Positions 54,024-63,033 of a stretch of DNA of 64,000 bases are shown here, one piece after another (position 1 is the stretch's first letter; every line of letters begins with the position of its first letter). The DNA is taken from the NCBI GenBank assembly GCA_965267185.1, contig OZ253937.1, forward strand, positions 434,001-498,000. The letters run 5' to 3'. The stretch comes from G965267185 sp965267185 (lineage in GTDB: Bacteria; Pseudomonadota; Alphaproteobacteria; UBA6615). The translations under genes were made by a program, and so were the position numbers. A model generated the notes under the pieces. That model searched no databases. It was not told the origin of the DNA and saw nothing but the letters and a program-made list of their open reading frames with translations.

Positions 54024-54962
54024 CTACTCGGCGGCTTGTTGCAGCCCGTCGGACACGTCGACGTTTTCCGGCTGGATCTCGTAGCCCGACTCTCGCGCCT
54101 GCTTCTCGATCAGCGCGGCGAAATCGGAGTCGGCATGACCCTCGCCGATCAAGGCCTGCAGGATGTCGCGCGTGTGGTTCGTGATCGGCATGGGAATTTC
54201 CATCGATCTCGCAGCATTGAGCGCTAACTCCATGTCTTTGCGCAACATTGTGCAGGTGTGTGTGGCCGTGAAGTCGAGGTTGACGAGCGCCGGCGTCTTA
54301 TAGGCGGTGAACACCGAACCCATGACCGACTTGTTCAGATAGTCGAGAAATGCGTGCCGGGCGACGCCGCCGCGCTCGGCCAGTACAACGATCTCGGCCA
54401 GGCACTGCGCCTCTACGCCGAGCAAAACGTTGTGGGCGAGCTTGGCCAGCCGCGCCACATCGTCTTGACCGAGATAGGTGACGGCGGCGCCGATCTGCTC
54501 GAGATAGGGCTCGACCGTATCGTAGGCGTCGCGCGGACCCGAGACGCCGAGGGTCGCTTTGCCGGCTTTTACCGCGTGGCCGTTGCCGCTGATCGGCGTT
54601 GCCAGGAAGATCGCACCCTTTGCGTTGGCCGCTTCGCGGGCCTGGTTCGACGCTTCGGGCGAAATGGTCGAGGAATCGATCAAGATTTTCGGCGCGGTAT
54701 CGCCCGAGAGGACGCCATTGGGGCCGAGGACCGTTTCGAGAAACGCCTTATCGTCGGTGACGATGGTGTAGACGATATCGCGGTCGGCCAACTCGGCCGG
54801 CGTATCGACGACCGTCACGCCCAGGGGTTCGGCCTTGGCCTTGGTGCGGTTGTAGACCGTGACATCGACGCCCGCGCCGATGAGGCGTTCGGCCATGGGG
54901 TAGCCCATTTTGCCGGTGCCGATCCAACCGAAAGTGTGTGCTTTAAGATCTGCAGATGCCAT
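54024..54962 (-). CDS. NAD-dependent beta-hydroxyacid dehydrogenase family protein
   Basis: A 312-residue enzyme like 3-hydroxyisobutyrate dehydrogenase or tartronate semialdehyde reductase. Rossmann loop GWIGTGKMGYPMAE (about residues 13-26), substrate-loop region with SGNGHAVKAG, and catalytic Lys in LAKLAHNVLL (about 178). Length typical. Coupled with the aminotransferase gene. ATG 54962 is chosen. It would interconvert a beta-hydroxy acid and a semialdehyde. Confidence 0.88.
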   Translation of the reverse strand: MASADLKAHTFGWIGTGKMGYPMAERLIGAGVDVTVYNRTKAKAEPLGVTVVDTPAELADRDIVYTIVTDDKAFLETVLGPNGVLSGDTAPKILIDSSTISPEASNQAREAANAKGAIFLATPISGNGHAVKAGKATLGVSGPRDAYDTVEPYLEQIGAAVTYLGQDDVARLAKLAHNVLLGVEAQCLAEIVVLAERGGVARHAFLDYLNKSVMGSVFTAYKTPALVNLDFTATHTCTMLRKDMELALNAARSMEIPMPITNHTRDILQALIGEGHADSDFAALIEKQARESGYEIQPENVDVSDGLQQAAE

Positions 54963-55094
54963 TACTCTCGCTCTCTGTCTTGGGTCAGGGTTATTTTCGC
55001 CTAGGATAGCAGGAGCTTCGCTATACCGCCCAGTTTTTCTAGCGTATAGGAAAGCGCCGAACCGCCCCGTCCATAGTCTGCGCCGTTGCCGCCC

Positions 55095-55733
55095 GTGTCA
55101 AAATTCGCCGTTAACCCGCCGCCCACCGAATCTGTCGATATTTCCGATCACGCGCGCCGGGTCCATCTGAACGGGTTTCTCGCCAAGGCGCCAGACCCGA
55201 ATGCGATCTGGGTCTTCGGCGCCGGTTCGCTGATCTGGCGGCCCGGTTTCGAGGCTGCCGAGGCCCGCAACGGCACGCTCCATGGCTATGTCCGCCATTT
55301 TAGCTTCTGGACTATTCGGGCCCGCGGTAAGCCCGGCAATCCTGGATTGGGCCTCGCGCTGGAGCCCGATGCCGGGGTGTGCCAGGGGAAGGTGTTTCGG
55401 TTGCGCAGCGATACCCAAGACGAGGATCTGGAAGCGCTGTGGCTGCGCGAGATGTTCAGCGGCGTCTATTTCCCCACCTGGTGTCCGGTGGTGACCGACG
55501 GCGGCATCGTGCCGGCGATCTGCTTCGCGGGTAACCGCGAGCATCGCAATTATGCCGGCCGCCTGCCGGACGATGAGGCCGCGGCGATCATCGCCCGCGC
55601 CGAGGGTGACTGGGGGCGCTGCCGCGAATATCTCGACCTACTGGTCGAGGCGCTCGAGCGGGAAGGCCTGGAGGATCCGGCGATGGTGCAGTTGCGCGAT
55701 CTGGTGGACAAACATGACGGGGCACAGAAATGA
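55095..55733 (+). CDS. ChaC-like gamma-glutamylcyclotransferase
   Basis: A 212-residue glutathione-degrading cyclotransferase. The substrate loop WVFGAGSLIWRPGF (about residues 39-52) is the family signature, and the catalytic Glu is expected in the ACEF-like segment later (about 120). GTG 55095 is chosen; TTG 55086 is possible, neither has a good ribosome site. The stop overlaps the next gene start (ATGA). Confidence 0.85.
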   Translation: MSKFAVNPPPTESVDISDHARRVHLNGFLAKAPDPNAIWVFGAGSLIWRPGFEAAEARNGTLHGYVRHFSFWTIRARGKPGNPGLGLALEPDAGVCQGKVFRLRSDTQDEDLEALWLREMFSGVYFPTWCPVVTDGGIVPAICFAGNREHRNYAGRLPDDEAAAIIARAEGDWGRCREYLDLLVEALEREGLEDPAMVQLRDLVDKHDGAQK

Positions 55734-56353
55734 CGCGCCGGGCGGAAACAGCGCCGTCGGCCGAGCGCAACCGCGCGGTGATCCTGGACGTATTGCGCGA
55801 TGTCCTGCCGCCGTCGGGCACCGTGCTCGAAGTTTCCAGCGGCACCGGGCAGCACGCAGCCTACTTTGCGCCCGAGCTGGCGCCGCGCCGCTGGCTGCCG
55901 AGCGAGTTCGAACCCGCCCTCATCGGCAGTATCGAGGCGTGGCGCGAGCGCGTGCCGTCGGCGAATTTGCTGCCGCCGCTCATGATCGATGCGTGCGATA
56001 CGGTGTGGCCGGTCGAGGAAACGCTCATCGAGCCGCCGATCACCGCGATGGTGAATATCAATATGATCCATATCGCGCCCTGGCGCGTGGCGCTCGGGCT
56101 GCTCGCCGGCGCCGGCCGGATCCTGCCGCCGGACGGCATACTCTATCTCTATGGCCCGTATCGGCGCGGCGGCGCACACACGGCGCCGAGCAACGAAGAC
56201 TTCGACCGGTCGTTGCGGGCGCGCGACCCCCAATGGGGGGTGCGCAATCTCGACGATGTGGAAGCGGCGGCCAACGCCGAGGGCCTCGTGCTCGATCAAA
56301 CCATCGAGATGCCGGTCAACAACCTGTCGGTGGTGTTTCGCAAGCGGGCGTGA
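55730..56353 (+). CDS. DUF938 family (SAM methyltransferase-like) protein
   Basis: A 207-residue protein with VLEVSSGTGQHAAYFA (about residues 33-48), a methyltransferase-fold glycine loop, and AMVNINMIHIAPW, hallmarks of DUF938. It overlaps the ChaC gene in ATGA. Catalysis unproven; the fold predicts SAM binding. Confidence 0.85.
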   Translation: MTRRAETAPSAERNRAVILDVLRDVLPPSGTVLEVSSGTGQHAAYFAPELAPRRWLPSEFEPALIGSIEAWRERVPSANLLPPLMIDACDTVWPVEETLIEPPITAMVNINMIHIAPWRVALGLLAGAGRILPPDGILYLYGPYRRGGAHTAPSNEDFDRSLRARDPQWGVRNLDDVEAAANAEGLVLDQTIEMPVNNLSVVFRKRA

Positions 56354-56380
56354 TCAACTGAACCAACCAAGGGGGAGCCG

Positions 56381-56734
56381 ATGGCCGTCAAGAAGCTGCA
56401 AAACGCCTACTACATCACAAACGACATGGACCGCGCGGTGGCGTTCTACCGCGATGCGCTTGGCCTCTCGCTCACGTTTCAAGACGGTGGCAAGTGGGCG
56501 CAGATGAAAGCCGGCGATGTGAACTTTTCGCTGAGCTCGCCGGAGGAGGGCGCGCCGGGCGCCGCCGGTGCGGTTGTCATCTTCGAAGTCGACGATATCG
56601 CTGCGAGCCGCGACCGGATCGCCGCCGGCGGGGCGGAAATCGTCGATGAACGCGACATGGGCGACCACGGCAAGGCGCTGACCTTCCGCGATCCGGACGG
56701 CAATCTGGTTCAGTTATTCGAGCGTGCGGGCTAA
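56381..56734 (+). CDS. VOC-family (glyoxalase-like) protein
   Basis: A 117-residue vicinal-oxygen-chelate protein. LQNAYYITNDMDRAVAFYRD at the N-terminus and FRDPDGNLVQLFER at the C-terminus are typical of glyoxalase/fosfomycin-resistance-like folds; Glu-type metal ligand is replaced by Gln in the last strand. Strong GGGGGAG precedes ATG 56381. Part of the ChaC-DUF938-VOC-MDR run. Confidence 0.85.
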   Translation: MAVKKLQNAYYITNDMDRAVAFYRDALGLSLTFQDGGKWAQMKAGDVNFSLSSPEEGAPGAAGAVVIFEVDDIAASRDRIAAGGAEIVDERDMGDHGKALTFRDPDGNLVQLFERAG

Positions 56735-56759
56735 CGCACATTTTCAAGAGGACAAGTTC

Positions 56760-57737
56760 ATGAAGGCCAAGGCATTCCGCATGTACAAATATGGCGGGCC
56801 CGAAGTGATGAAGTGGGAGACCGTCGACGTTCCCGACCCGGGACCGGGCCAGGTGCGGCTGCGCCACAAGGCAATCGGGCTCAACATGGCCGACACGTAT
56901 CGCCGTCGCGGGCTTTACAAGATCCCCCTGCCGTCGGGTGTTGGCATCGAAGGCGCAGGCGTCGTCGACGCGGTCGGTTCCGGCGTGCGCGGGTTCAAGC
57001 CGGGCGACCGGGTCGGCTATGCCAGCGGCATGGCGGTCGACGCCTATTCGGAAGTGCGTTTGGCGCCGGCCGACCGGCTGCTCGCCTTGCCGGACTCGAT
57101 CAACGACCGCACAGCCGCGGCGATGCTGCTCAAAGGGATTACCGCGCAATACCTGTTGCGCCGGACCTATCGGGTTAAAGCGGGCGATACCATTCTGGTG
57201 CATGCCGCCGCCGGCGGGGTTGGCACGATCATGTGCCAATGGGCGAACGCCATCGGTGCACGGGTGATTGGCGTTGTCAGCACGCAAGACAAGGCCAAGC
57301 ACGCCAAGCGCCATGGCTGCCACTATCCGATCGTCACCCGGAAATCGAAGTTCCGCGATGCGGTGATGGAGATCACCGGCGGGGAGGGGGTGCACTGCGT
57401 TTACGACTCGGTGGGTCGCGACACCTGGGACGAATCCCTGGCCTGCGTGCGCCGCTTGGGCACGCTGGCCAGCTTCGGCAGCGCTTCCGGTGAGCCGCGC
57501 AAGATCGATATAAAAACGCTGGGCGCGGGTTCGCCGCACATCATCCGCGCCGGTATGGCGAGCTATATGGTGACGCGGCGCGAATTGCTTTCCAGTGCGC
57601 GCGACCTATTTCGCGCGGTAGAGAGCGGCGCGGTGAAAATTCGCATCAACCAGCGCTACGCGTTGAAAGACGCCCGCAAGGCGCAGCGTGATATGGAAGC
57701 GCGGCGCACCACGGGGTCGACGGTGCTGATCCCATAA
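56760..57737 (+). CDS. NADPH:quinone oxidoreductase-type MDR
   Basis: A 325-residue zinc-free MDR. IGLNMADTYRRRGLYKI in the GroES part (about residues 39-55), the cofactor loop AAAGGVGTIMCQWA (about 148-161) and the conserved GSASGEPRKIDIK near residue 240. It resembles QOR1 (crotonyl/quinone) reductases. AGAGGA precedes ATG 56760. It ends the short gene run beginning with ChaC. A related enzyme is at 6406. Confidence 0.87.
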   Translation: MKAKAFRMYKYGGPEVMKWETVDVPDPGPGQVRLRHKAIGLNMADTYRRRGLYKIPLPSGVGIEGAGVVDAVGSGVRGFKPGDRVGYASGMAVDAYSEVRLAPADRLLALPDSINDRTAAAMLLKGITAQYLLRRTYRVKAGDTILVHAAAGGVGTIMCQWANAIGARVIGVVSTQDKAKHAKRHGCHYPIVTRKSKFRDAVMEITGGEGVHCVYDSVGRDTWDESLACVRRLGTLASFGSASGEPRKIDIKTLGAGSPHIIRAGMASYMVTRRELLSSARDLFRAVESGAVKIRINQRYALKDARKAQRDMEARRTTGSTVLIP

Positions 57738-57773
57738 CCGGCGGCCGTTCCATGCGGGTTCGCGTTGACCCAT

Positions 57774-57840
57774 CCTTCGACAGGCTCAGGATGAGGACAA
57801 CGCTTTGATTGTTTTTCCCCTCACACTGAGCTTGTCGAAG
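57774..57840. repeat. Inverted pair of a dispersed REP-like repeat
   Basis: Two 22-23 base arms face each other: CCTTCGACAGGCTCAGGATG at 57774 onward and, on the opposite strand, CTTCGACAAGCTCAGTGTG ending at 57840. They match at 19 of 22 positions and are 22 bases apart, so they can form a large hairpin. The sequence is of a type I recall as scattered in alphaproteobacterial genomes. It lies between the MDR gene and the dehalogenase. Confidence 0.65.
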
Positions 57841-57871
57841 TGCGAGGGGAAAAGTGAAGGGAAAGAGTGCA

Positions 57872-58750
57872 ATGACCTGGACCGAGAAGAAGTTCGCCGA
57901 AGTGAACGGCCATCGCATGGCTTATGTGGAAACTGGCAAGCTCGATGGTGATCCCATCGTGTTTCTGCATGGCAACCCCACATCGAGTTATCTCTGGCGC
58001 AATATCATTCCTTACGCCACCGACTTTGGGCGTTGCATTGCGCCGGACCTGATCGGCATGGGCGATTCCGACAAACTGCCCGATAGCGGTCCCGACCGGT
58101 ACCGCTTCGTCGAACACCGCGACTATTTGTGGGGGTTGTTGGACGCTATCGGTGTGACCCAAAACGTCACGCTGGTGATCCACGACTGGGGCAGCGCACT
58201 CGGCTTCGACTGGGCCAATCAGCACCGCGATGCGGTCAAGGGCATTGTCTATATGGAAGCCATCGTGAAATCGCGCAGCTGGGACGATTTTCCCGAGCGC
58301 GCGCGGCCCGCCTTCGAGGGGTTTCGCTCGCCGGCCGGCGAGAAGATGGTGCTCGAGGAAAATTTCTTTGTCGAACGCATGTTGCCGGGCTCAATCCTGC
58401 GCGACCTCACGGATGAGGAAATGGCCGAATATCGCCGCCCGTTCACCGAGCCGGGCGAGGCGCGGCGCCCGACACTCACCTGGCCGCGGCAAATCCCCAT
58501 CGACGGCGAACCCGCCGACGTGACCGCCATCGTCGACGATTTTGCCGCATGGATATCGACGTCGGATATTCCTAAGTTATTCATAGATGCCGATCCGGGT
58601 GCGATCCTCTGCGACGGCGAGAGCCGCGACTTTTGCCGCTCTTGGCCCAACCAGACGGAAGTGCGGGTCAAAGGTTCGCACTTCATCCAGGAAGATTCGG
58701 CTGATGAGATCGGCCAGGCGATCGCCGATTGGTTGCCTGGGTTGAATTAA
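57872..58750 (+). CDS. Haloalkane dehalogenase (HLD-II, LinB-like)
   Basis: A 292-residue alpha/beta hydrolase with the complete HLD-II active site: nucleophile Asp105 (IHDWGSAL), acid Glu129 (YMEAIV), His270 (GSHFIQED) and halide-binding Asn35 (LHGNPTSS) and Trp106. The spacing is that of LinB, shifted by three residues. It cleaves carbon-halogen bonds of haloalkanes to alcohol and halide. ATG 57872 with AAGGGAAAGAG upstream is chosen over 57854. Single gene after a dispersed repeat; no dehalogenase regulator is adjacent. Confidence 0.92.
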   Translation: MTWTEKKFAEVNGHRMAYVETGKLDGDPIVFLHGNPTSSYLWRNIIPYATDFGRCIAPDLIGMGDSDKLPDSGPDRYRFVEHRDYLWGLLDAIGVTQNVTLVIHDWGSALGFDWANQHRDAVKGIVYMEAIVKSRSWDDFPERARPAFEGFRSPAGEKMVLEENFFVERMLPGSILRDLTDEEMAEYRRPFTEPGEARRPTLTWPRQIPIDGEPADVTAIVDDFAAWISTSDIPKLFIDADPGAILCDGESRDFCRSWPNQTEVRVKGSHFIQEDSADEIGQAIADWLPGLN

Positions 58751-58803
58751 GGGTTCCGCGCTGGCCGGCCGGCCGTCGTTCGGCCGGTATGGCGCTAAAG
58801 GTC

Positions 58804-59865
58804 CTAAGTGGTGGCGGCGACCTCGGCCTGTTTCGTCGGTGCAGGATGATCAACGATCCCCTCGAGCAGCCGACCGAGGATGTCGCTGCCCGTGATCATG
58901 CGCTTGGTATCGTCCCACAGCAGGATGACATCGTGGTCGATAACCTGGTCCGACGTCTTGGGCATGGCGTAGTGCAGCCGCGACAAGACCCAACCCAAGG
59001 GCGTATCGCGGGAGCGAACTATTACTGGCCGGTGGCAGAAACGCAGAGGGTCCAGCATCGCTTCGTCAAACAGGGCGTTTCGCAACAGGCCGTCGCTATC
59101 GAGCACCAGTTGTGGCTCGTCCTGCTCGTCGGTAACGACCACCCACTTTTTTCCCGACGCCTCGACTAACCTAAGGAAAGAATCTTTCGCGGATTTCGCG
59201 ATCGCCGGAAATACCGGAACGCCGTCCGCCGTCGGCAGGCGAATGATGCTCGCCGGATCGATGGGTTCACCTTCCATCACAACGGGCAAATCGTCGAGCG
59301 ACAGGAAGTTGAGCGCGCCCAGACCTTCCAGCCGGTCGATATCGCCGGCTTCCGGCGAATCAATGTGTTTTCGAATGAGTTCGCGCAGATTTCGCTCACG
59401 AAAATATTGGATCCCCTCGCGTCCAAGCCACGCATCGAGTATGAGCGCGCATGGCTTGGCGACCGGAAATAACAGCAGCTGGTAAAACCGCAGGAGCGGC
59501 GCCATGAATACCGCCACTTTCAGCGCGTTGCGCGAGAAATAGGCTTGCGGTGCGATCTCGCCAAAAATGGTGATAACGATTGTCGAAAACAAAAAAGCGC
59601 CAACACCGGCGAGCACGCTATCGGAGAGCAGGGTCAACAGCACATTGACGCCCACATTGCCCCACAGAATTGTGGTCAGCAGAAAGTGGGAATCCTTACG
59701 CATCGCTAGCACTTTTTCGGCCTGCGCGTTGCCGGACGCGACTTCGACCTCGAGCCGAAGACGGGTGAGACTGAAAACCGCCAAGTTCATTCCCGAAAAC
59801 ATGGCCGATTGGGATACGCAGATAACAATACCCAGCCAAATGACCAGCTCGAGTTCTTGCGCCAT
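58804..59865 (-). CDS. CNNM/CorC-type DUF21 membrane protein
   Basis: A 353-residue protein with an N-terminal DUF21 membrane domain (three to four helices, about residues 5-150, FSGMNLAVFSLTRLRLEVEV) and C-terminal CBS-like domains (about 190-320). The family takes part in magnesium/metal efflux. ATG 59865 with GGGAGAG upstream is used; the frame is open to 60003. Divergent from PsiE. Confidence 0.85.
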   Translation of the reverse strand: MAQELELVIWLGIVICVSQSAMFSGMNLAVFSLTRLRLEVEVASGNAQAEKVLAMRKDSHFLLTTILWGNVGVNVLLTLLSDSVLAGVGAFLFSTIVITIFGEIAPQAYFSRNALKVAVFMAPLLRFYQLLLFPVAKPCALILDAWLGREGIQYFRERNLRELIRKHIDSPEAGDIDRLEGLGALNFLSLDDLPVVMEGEPIDPASIIRLPTADGVPVFPAIAKSAKDSFLRLVEASGKKWVVVTDEQDEPQLVLDSDGLLRNALFDEAMLDPLRFCHRPVIVRSRDTPLGWVLSRLHYAMPKTSDQVIDHDVILLWDDTKRMITGSDILGRLLEGIVDHPAPTKQAEVAATT

Positions 59866-60089
59866 TCGTTGACTCTCCCGTTTAACCTGCCGAGGCCCAT
59901 ACCTCGGCAAGTACAGCAAGTAAAATTTTAAGGCTTTATATGCGCCATTCCGATTACCGACACGTGCGACCTGCGCAATTCGTCGATCGAGTAATTGCCC
60001 CACGATGGTCGTGCGAAAAAAAAGCCGCTAGACCTGCGCAACCCACGGACCGAAAATCGGGCAAAGTGGACAGTGTTGGAGCTGGCTTG

Positions 60090-60536
60090 ATGGAATTACC
60101 CTCGCTCAAGGATTTTTGGTCGCAGAGCAATATCTACGAACGCTTTGAGACCATTGTAAGTTCGGTGTTGGCGCTTCTGATCGCGATTGTTGTGATTATG
60201 TCGGTAGGACAGGTGATTGCGACGTTGGTCAATGTCGCCGCCTCTGGAGCTAACTTTTTCGCCTACGGCGTGATTAAGGTGATACTTGGCCAAATTCTGC
60301 TCACCCTCATCGCTTTGGAGTTTGGCCATTCTCTGATTCTCGCGTTCAAGGACCGGAGGGTCGTATTTCAAATACAGGGGATTGTTCTGATTGGAATTCT
60401 CGCCGTAATCCGCAAGCTTGTCTTGCTCGAAATCGGCGAGGTAGATACCTTCGCGCTCTTCGGTATGGCGGCGATTTTGGCGGGACTTGCGGTGCTTTAT
60501 TGGGCGGTAAATCACCAAGCTGGTGTTAATGACTAG
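60090..60536 (+). CDS. psiE: PsiE-like phosphate-starvation membrane protein
   Basis: A 148-residue protein with four predicted membrane helices. FETIVSSVLALLIAIVVIMS and EFGHSLILAFKDRRVVFQIQ, followed by GILAVIRKLVLLEI, are hallmarks of the PsiE family. Expression is phosphate-controlled in Escherichia coli; the function is unknown. ATG 60090 follows TTGGAGC and is preferred to the upstream frame. Confidence 0.82.
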   Translation: MELPSLKDFWSQSNIYERFETIVSSVLALLIAIVVIMSVGQVIATLVNVAASGANFFAYGVIKVILGQILLTLIALEFGHSLILAFKDRRVVFQIQGIVLIGILAVIRKLVLLEIGEVDTFALFGMAAILAGLAVLYWAVNHQAGVND

Positions 60537-60575
60537 TCGCGCAGACTCAGGCACTAACCTTCGGAGATCCAGGCC

Positions 60576-61112
60576 ATGAAATCGAAAACCAACCGCAGCG
60601 TTGTTTGCGTTTTTCACCAGGTGGCGGGGTTCGAGCGTGCCCTGGATGGCCTCCTGCAAGCTGGCTTCGACCCTTCCGAGATCAGCATCCTGGGAAGCCA
60701 TGACGAGATCGTCGAGCATTTCGGCCGCGTGCCGCGGCCCGACGAGATGACCGACTCCCCCGATACGCCGCGCGATACGTTGGAAACCGAAGCCGCCTTG
60801 CACAAAGCGATCGACTACCTCTCCGACGGTTTGGCGCTGATCAGTGAAGTCGCCGCTGCCGCTGCGGCCTACGCCGTGGGCGGTCCGGTCGGCGTTGCTG
60901 TCGGCGCGGCGGCAAAAACCGACAGCACAGTCGAGAACGTTCTCTCCGGTTTCGTGGACGACAACTATCGCGACCGGTTCGAGGAGAACATAAGCGACGG
61001 CGGCATAATCTGTTGGGTCCAAGTCGCGGACAATGGGGCCGCGGTCAAAGCCGCCAAAGTTCTGGCGGAAGCGGGCGGCTCCCATGTCCATGAGACGGCT
61101 TTCGAGAGCTAG
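60576..61112 (+). CDS. Hypothetical general-stress-like protein
   Basis: A 178-residue protein with two alpha-beta segments (VVCVFHQVAGFERALDGLLQ at the N-terminus; GGIICWVQVADNGAAVKAAK at the C-terminus) around a hydrophobic Ala/Gly-rich middle (about residues 95-122). The outer halves resemble stress proteins of the YflT/GsiB-like fold used in DUF1269 families, and the middle may insert in a membrane. ATG 60576, 39 bases after psiE, same strand. Confidence 0.7.
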   Translation: MKSKTNRSVVCVFHQVAGFERALDGLLQAGFDPSEISILGSHDEIVEHFGRVPRPDEMTDSPDTPRDTLETEAALHKAIDYLSDGLALISEVAAAAAAYAVGGPVGVAVGAAAKTDSTVENVLSGFVDDNYRDRFEENISDGGIICWVQVADNGAAVKAAKVLAEAGGSHVHETAFES

Positions 61113-61215
61113 CCGGCTGGCGCGTTGGCTGACGGGGGAATAGTAGACCCGATAGGCGCTGCGAACGCCGCTTCGATTGCGGCCTCTTGCATCTTGCGAC
61201 GGTGATACGGAAACT

Positions 61216-61260
61216 ATCTTATCTTTAGATAGAAAGCCGTCAGAAATCTCTTTTTGAGAT
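61216..61260. promoter_or_regulatory. Two ATCT-N7-AGAT boxes upstream of the LysR gene
   Basis: Two exact boxes, 61216-61230 (ATCTTATCTTTAGAT) and 61246-61260 (ATCTCTTTTTGAGAT), stand 30 bases apart, about three helical turns. Each contains a T-N11-A core inside inverted ATCT/AGAT arms, the classical LysR-type binding pattern. They lie 31-75 bases before the GTG start of the LysR gene and indicate autoregulation. A third copy precedes the cupin at 62247. Confidence 0.7.
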
Positions 61261-61290
61261 CGAACACTGGCGGCCGAAAGGTGGGCGGCC

Positions 61291-62214
61291 GTGGATCTCA
61301 GGCAACTGGAGTACTTTCTGGCCATAGCTGACGCCCGTAGCTTTAGCCGGGCGGCCGACACGATTCGGGTGTCTCAATCCGCCTTGAGCCGCCAGATCAG
61401 CCTGCTCGAGGAGGAGTTGGGCACGGCGTTGTTCGACCGGCATGGCCGTGGCGTCGAGTTGACGGAGGCCGGCGATCTGTTACGGCGAAAAGCGAACGCC
61501 ATCCTGGCGCAAGTCTCCGATGTGCGAAACGACATCCTGGCGCGCGCCGACGAACCGGTCGGCGAGGCCATCCTGGCGATCCCGCCCTCGCTGAGGAATC
61601 CTTTGAGTGTCCGTATCGCGCAGCGGTTTCGCGACGAATGCCCGAAGGTCTATCTGCGCATCGTCGAGGGCACGACCCTGCAATCGCGCGACCGGGTGGC
61701 GCGCGGCGATGCCGATGTCGGCTTGATGTCGACCGTTGAGCCGACCGGCGACTTGTCGTGTACCCCGCTGATTACAGATGCGCTCGCCTTGATCGGACCT
61801 GCCGACTCGGGCTTGCGTTGGGATCGTCCGGTGCCGCTCGAAACGCTCGCCGATTTGCCGTTACTCGTCACACCGCGGTCGAATAGTCTGCGTCAGATCG
61901 TCGACAACGCATTGCACGACAAGGGTTTGATGGCGCAGCCGGTCATGGAGACGTGGACCATCGGTTTAATGGTCGAATTGATTCGAACGGGGATCGGATA
62001 CTCGGTGATGCCGTACAGCGCGATTTGGGACAACGTTGCCGAAGGCGTGGTCGCTGCGGGTCCGATCGAAAATCTGACGATTTCCTGGCTCATCGCAACC
62101 GGTCGTGGCCGGCCTCTGTCAGCTGCGGCGCGGCGGCTCGTAGCGATGATCCAAGAAGAAGCAGCCGAGTTGGTAGAAAGCGGTAAGTGGCACACCGCGA
62201 AATTGCCGACCTAA
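61291..62214 (+). CDS. LysR-family transcriptional regulator
   Basis: A 307-residue LTTR: helix-turn-helix at the N-terminus (DLRQLEYFLAIADARSFSRA ... IRVSQSALSRQISLLEEELG) and a periplasmic-binding-like effector domain (about residues 90-300). Starts at GTG 61291 after AAAGGTGG. Its likely target is itself and the cupin gene at 62385, because the same operator box occurs before both. The effector is unknown. Confidence 0.92.
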   Translation: MDLRQLEYFLAIADARSFSRAADTIRVSQSALSRQISLLEEELGTALFDRHGRGVELTEAGDLLRRKANAILAQVSDVRNDILARADEPVGEAILAIPPSLRNPLSVRIAQRFRDECPKVYLRIVEGTTLQSRDRVARGDADVGLMSTVEPTGDLSCTPLITDALALIGPADSGLRWDRPVPLETLADLPLLVTPRSNSLRQIVDNALHDKGLMAQPVMETWTIGLMVELIRTGIGYSVMPYSAIWDNVAEGVVAAGPIENLTISWLIATGRGRPLSAAARRLVAMIQEEAAELVESGKWHTAKLPT

Positions 62215-62246
62215 CCTGACATCGCCACAGAGCGGGTTTTGGTTCT

Positions 62247-62281
62247 ATCTGATAATTAGATGTGAGCTATCTAGTTTATCT
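62247..62281. promoter_or_regulatory. LysR-type operator array upstream of the cupin gene
   Basis: An exact ATCT-N7-AGAT box is at 62247-62261 (ATCTGATAATTAGAT). It is followed by ATCT at 62269 and ATCT at 62278. The first three half-sites (62247, 62258, 62269) are 11 bases apart, that is on one face of the helix, as in recognition plus activation sites of LysR regulators. It lies 124 bases before the cupin start. Confidence 0.7.
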
Positions 62282-62384
62282 AATTGTTCGATATTTGTTG
62301 CGCGCTTAGTGTGGCGCTCTTGGAACTCCTGGCGCGCAACCGGAGGTCCTGAAATTACCAATAGCCAATTGGAGGGAACGCGAC

Positions 62385-62933
62385 ATGATGCCGCCGGCAC
62401 GAGTTTGGTCACGAGATGAAATGCTAGAGCGCGTGGCCTTTTTTAAGGACGTTCAGGGGTCGAAAGAGGGGCTGCCCGATAGCCATTTGCCCCAGTGCGA
62501 GAAGGAGCTGTTTAACGTCATCGGCTTCCGGCCGCCGAAAGAGGAGGGCGGGGCGCTCAACTCGCCGGTCGGCGCCGACTCCTCCCGTGCGGCGGCGATC
62601 GACATATTCGAAGGCTTCAATATGGGTTTTGTGAAGTGCAAGCCCGGCTGCGGCCCGCTGATGCACAACCACGACACCAACGAAACCTTCATGCCGCTCA
62701 CCGGCAAGTGGCGGTGCCATTGGAATGAAGGCGACGACTATGAGTATGTCGACGCCGGTCCCTACGATGTCGTGTCGTTCCCGCCGGGCGCCATCCGTCG
62801 GTTTTCCTGCGTTGAAGCGCCGGAGGGCGAAACCGAAGCGCTGATGCTGTTCGTTATCGGCGGGGAATATCCCGAAGCCGAGTACACCGACGATGCAATG
62901 CGTATCATCGAGGAGCACAACGCGAAGGGATGA
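62385..62933 (+). CDS. Cupin-domain protein, LysR-controlled
   Basis: A 182-residue cupin: VKCKPGCGPLMHNHDTNETF (about residues 83-102) carries the metal-binding His residues and VVSFPPGAIRRFSCVEAP the second motif. AGGGAACG before ATG 62385. The same operator box as in the LysR promoter lies upstream, so it is the likely regulated target. The enzymatic role is unknown; a dioxygenase acting on an aromatic acid or a binding protein are both possible. Confidence 0.85.
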   Translation: MMPPARVWSRDEMLERVAFFKDVQGSKEGLPDSHLPQCEKELFNVIGFRPPKEEGGALNSPVGADSSRAAAIDIFEGFNMGFVKCKPGCGPLMHNHDTNETFMPLTGKWRCHWNEGDDYEYVDAGPYDVVSFPPGAIRRFSCVEAPEGETEALMLFVIGGEYPEAEYTDDAMRIIEEHNAKG

Positions 62934-63033
62934 GGTGATGGCTGACGTGCGCCGTCTCGTCAGCTCAAATTGAACGATTTAGCCCCCGGCAATAAGCGAT
63001 CGCCGTTTGTTGCCAGGGCTAAGCTGCTGTTGC

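Noticed and set aside
57774..57840. CRISPR array
   Set aside because: Only two facing copies and no regular spacers or cas genes; the arms are inverted, not direct, repeats.
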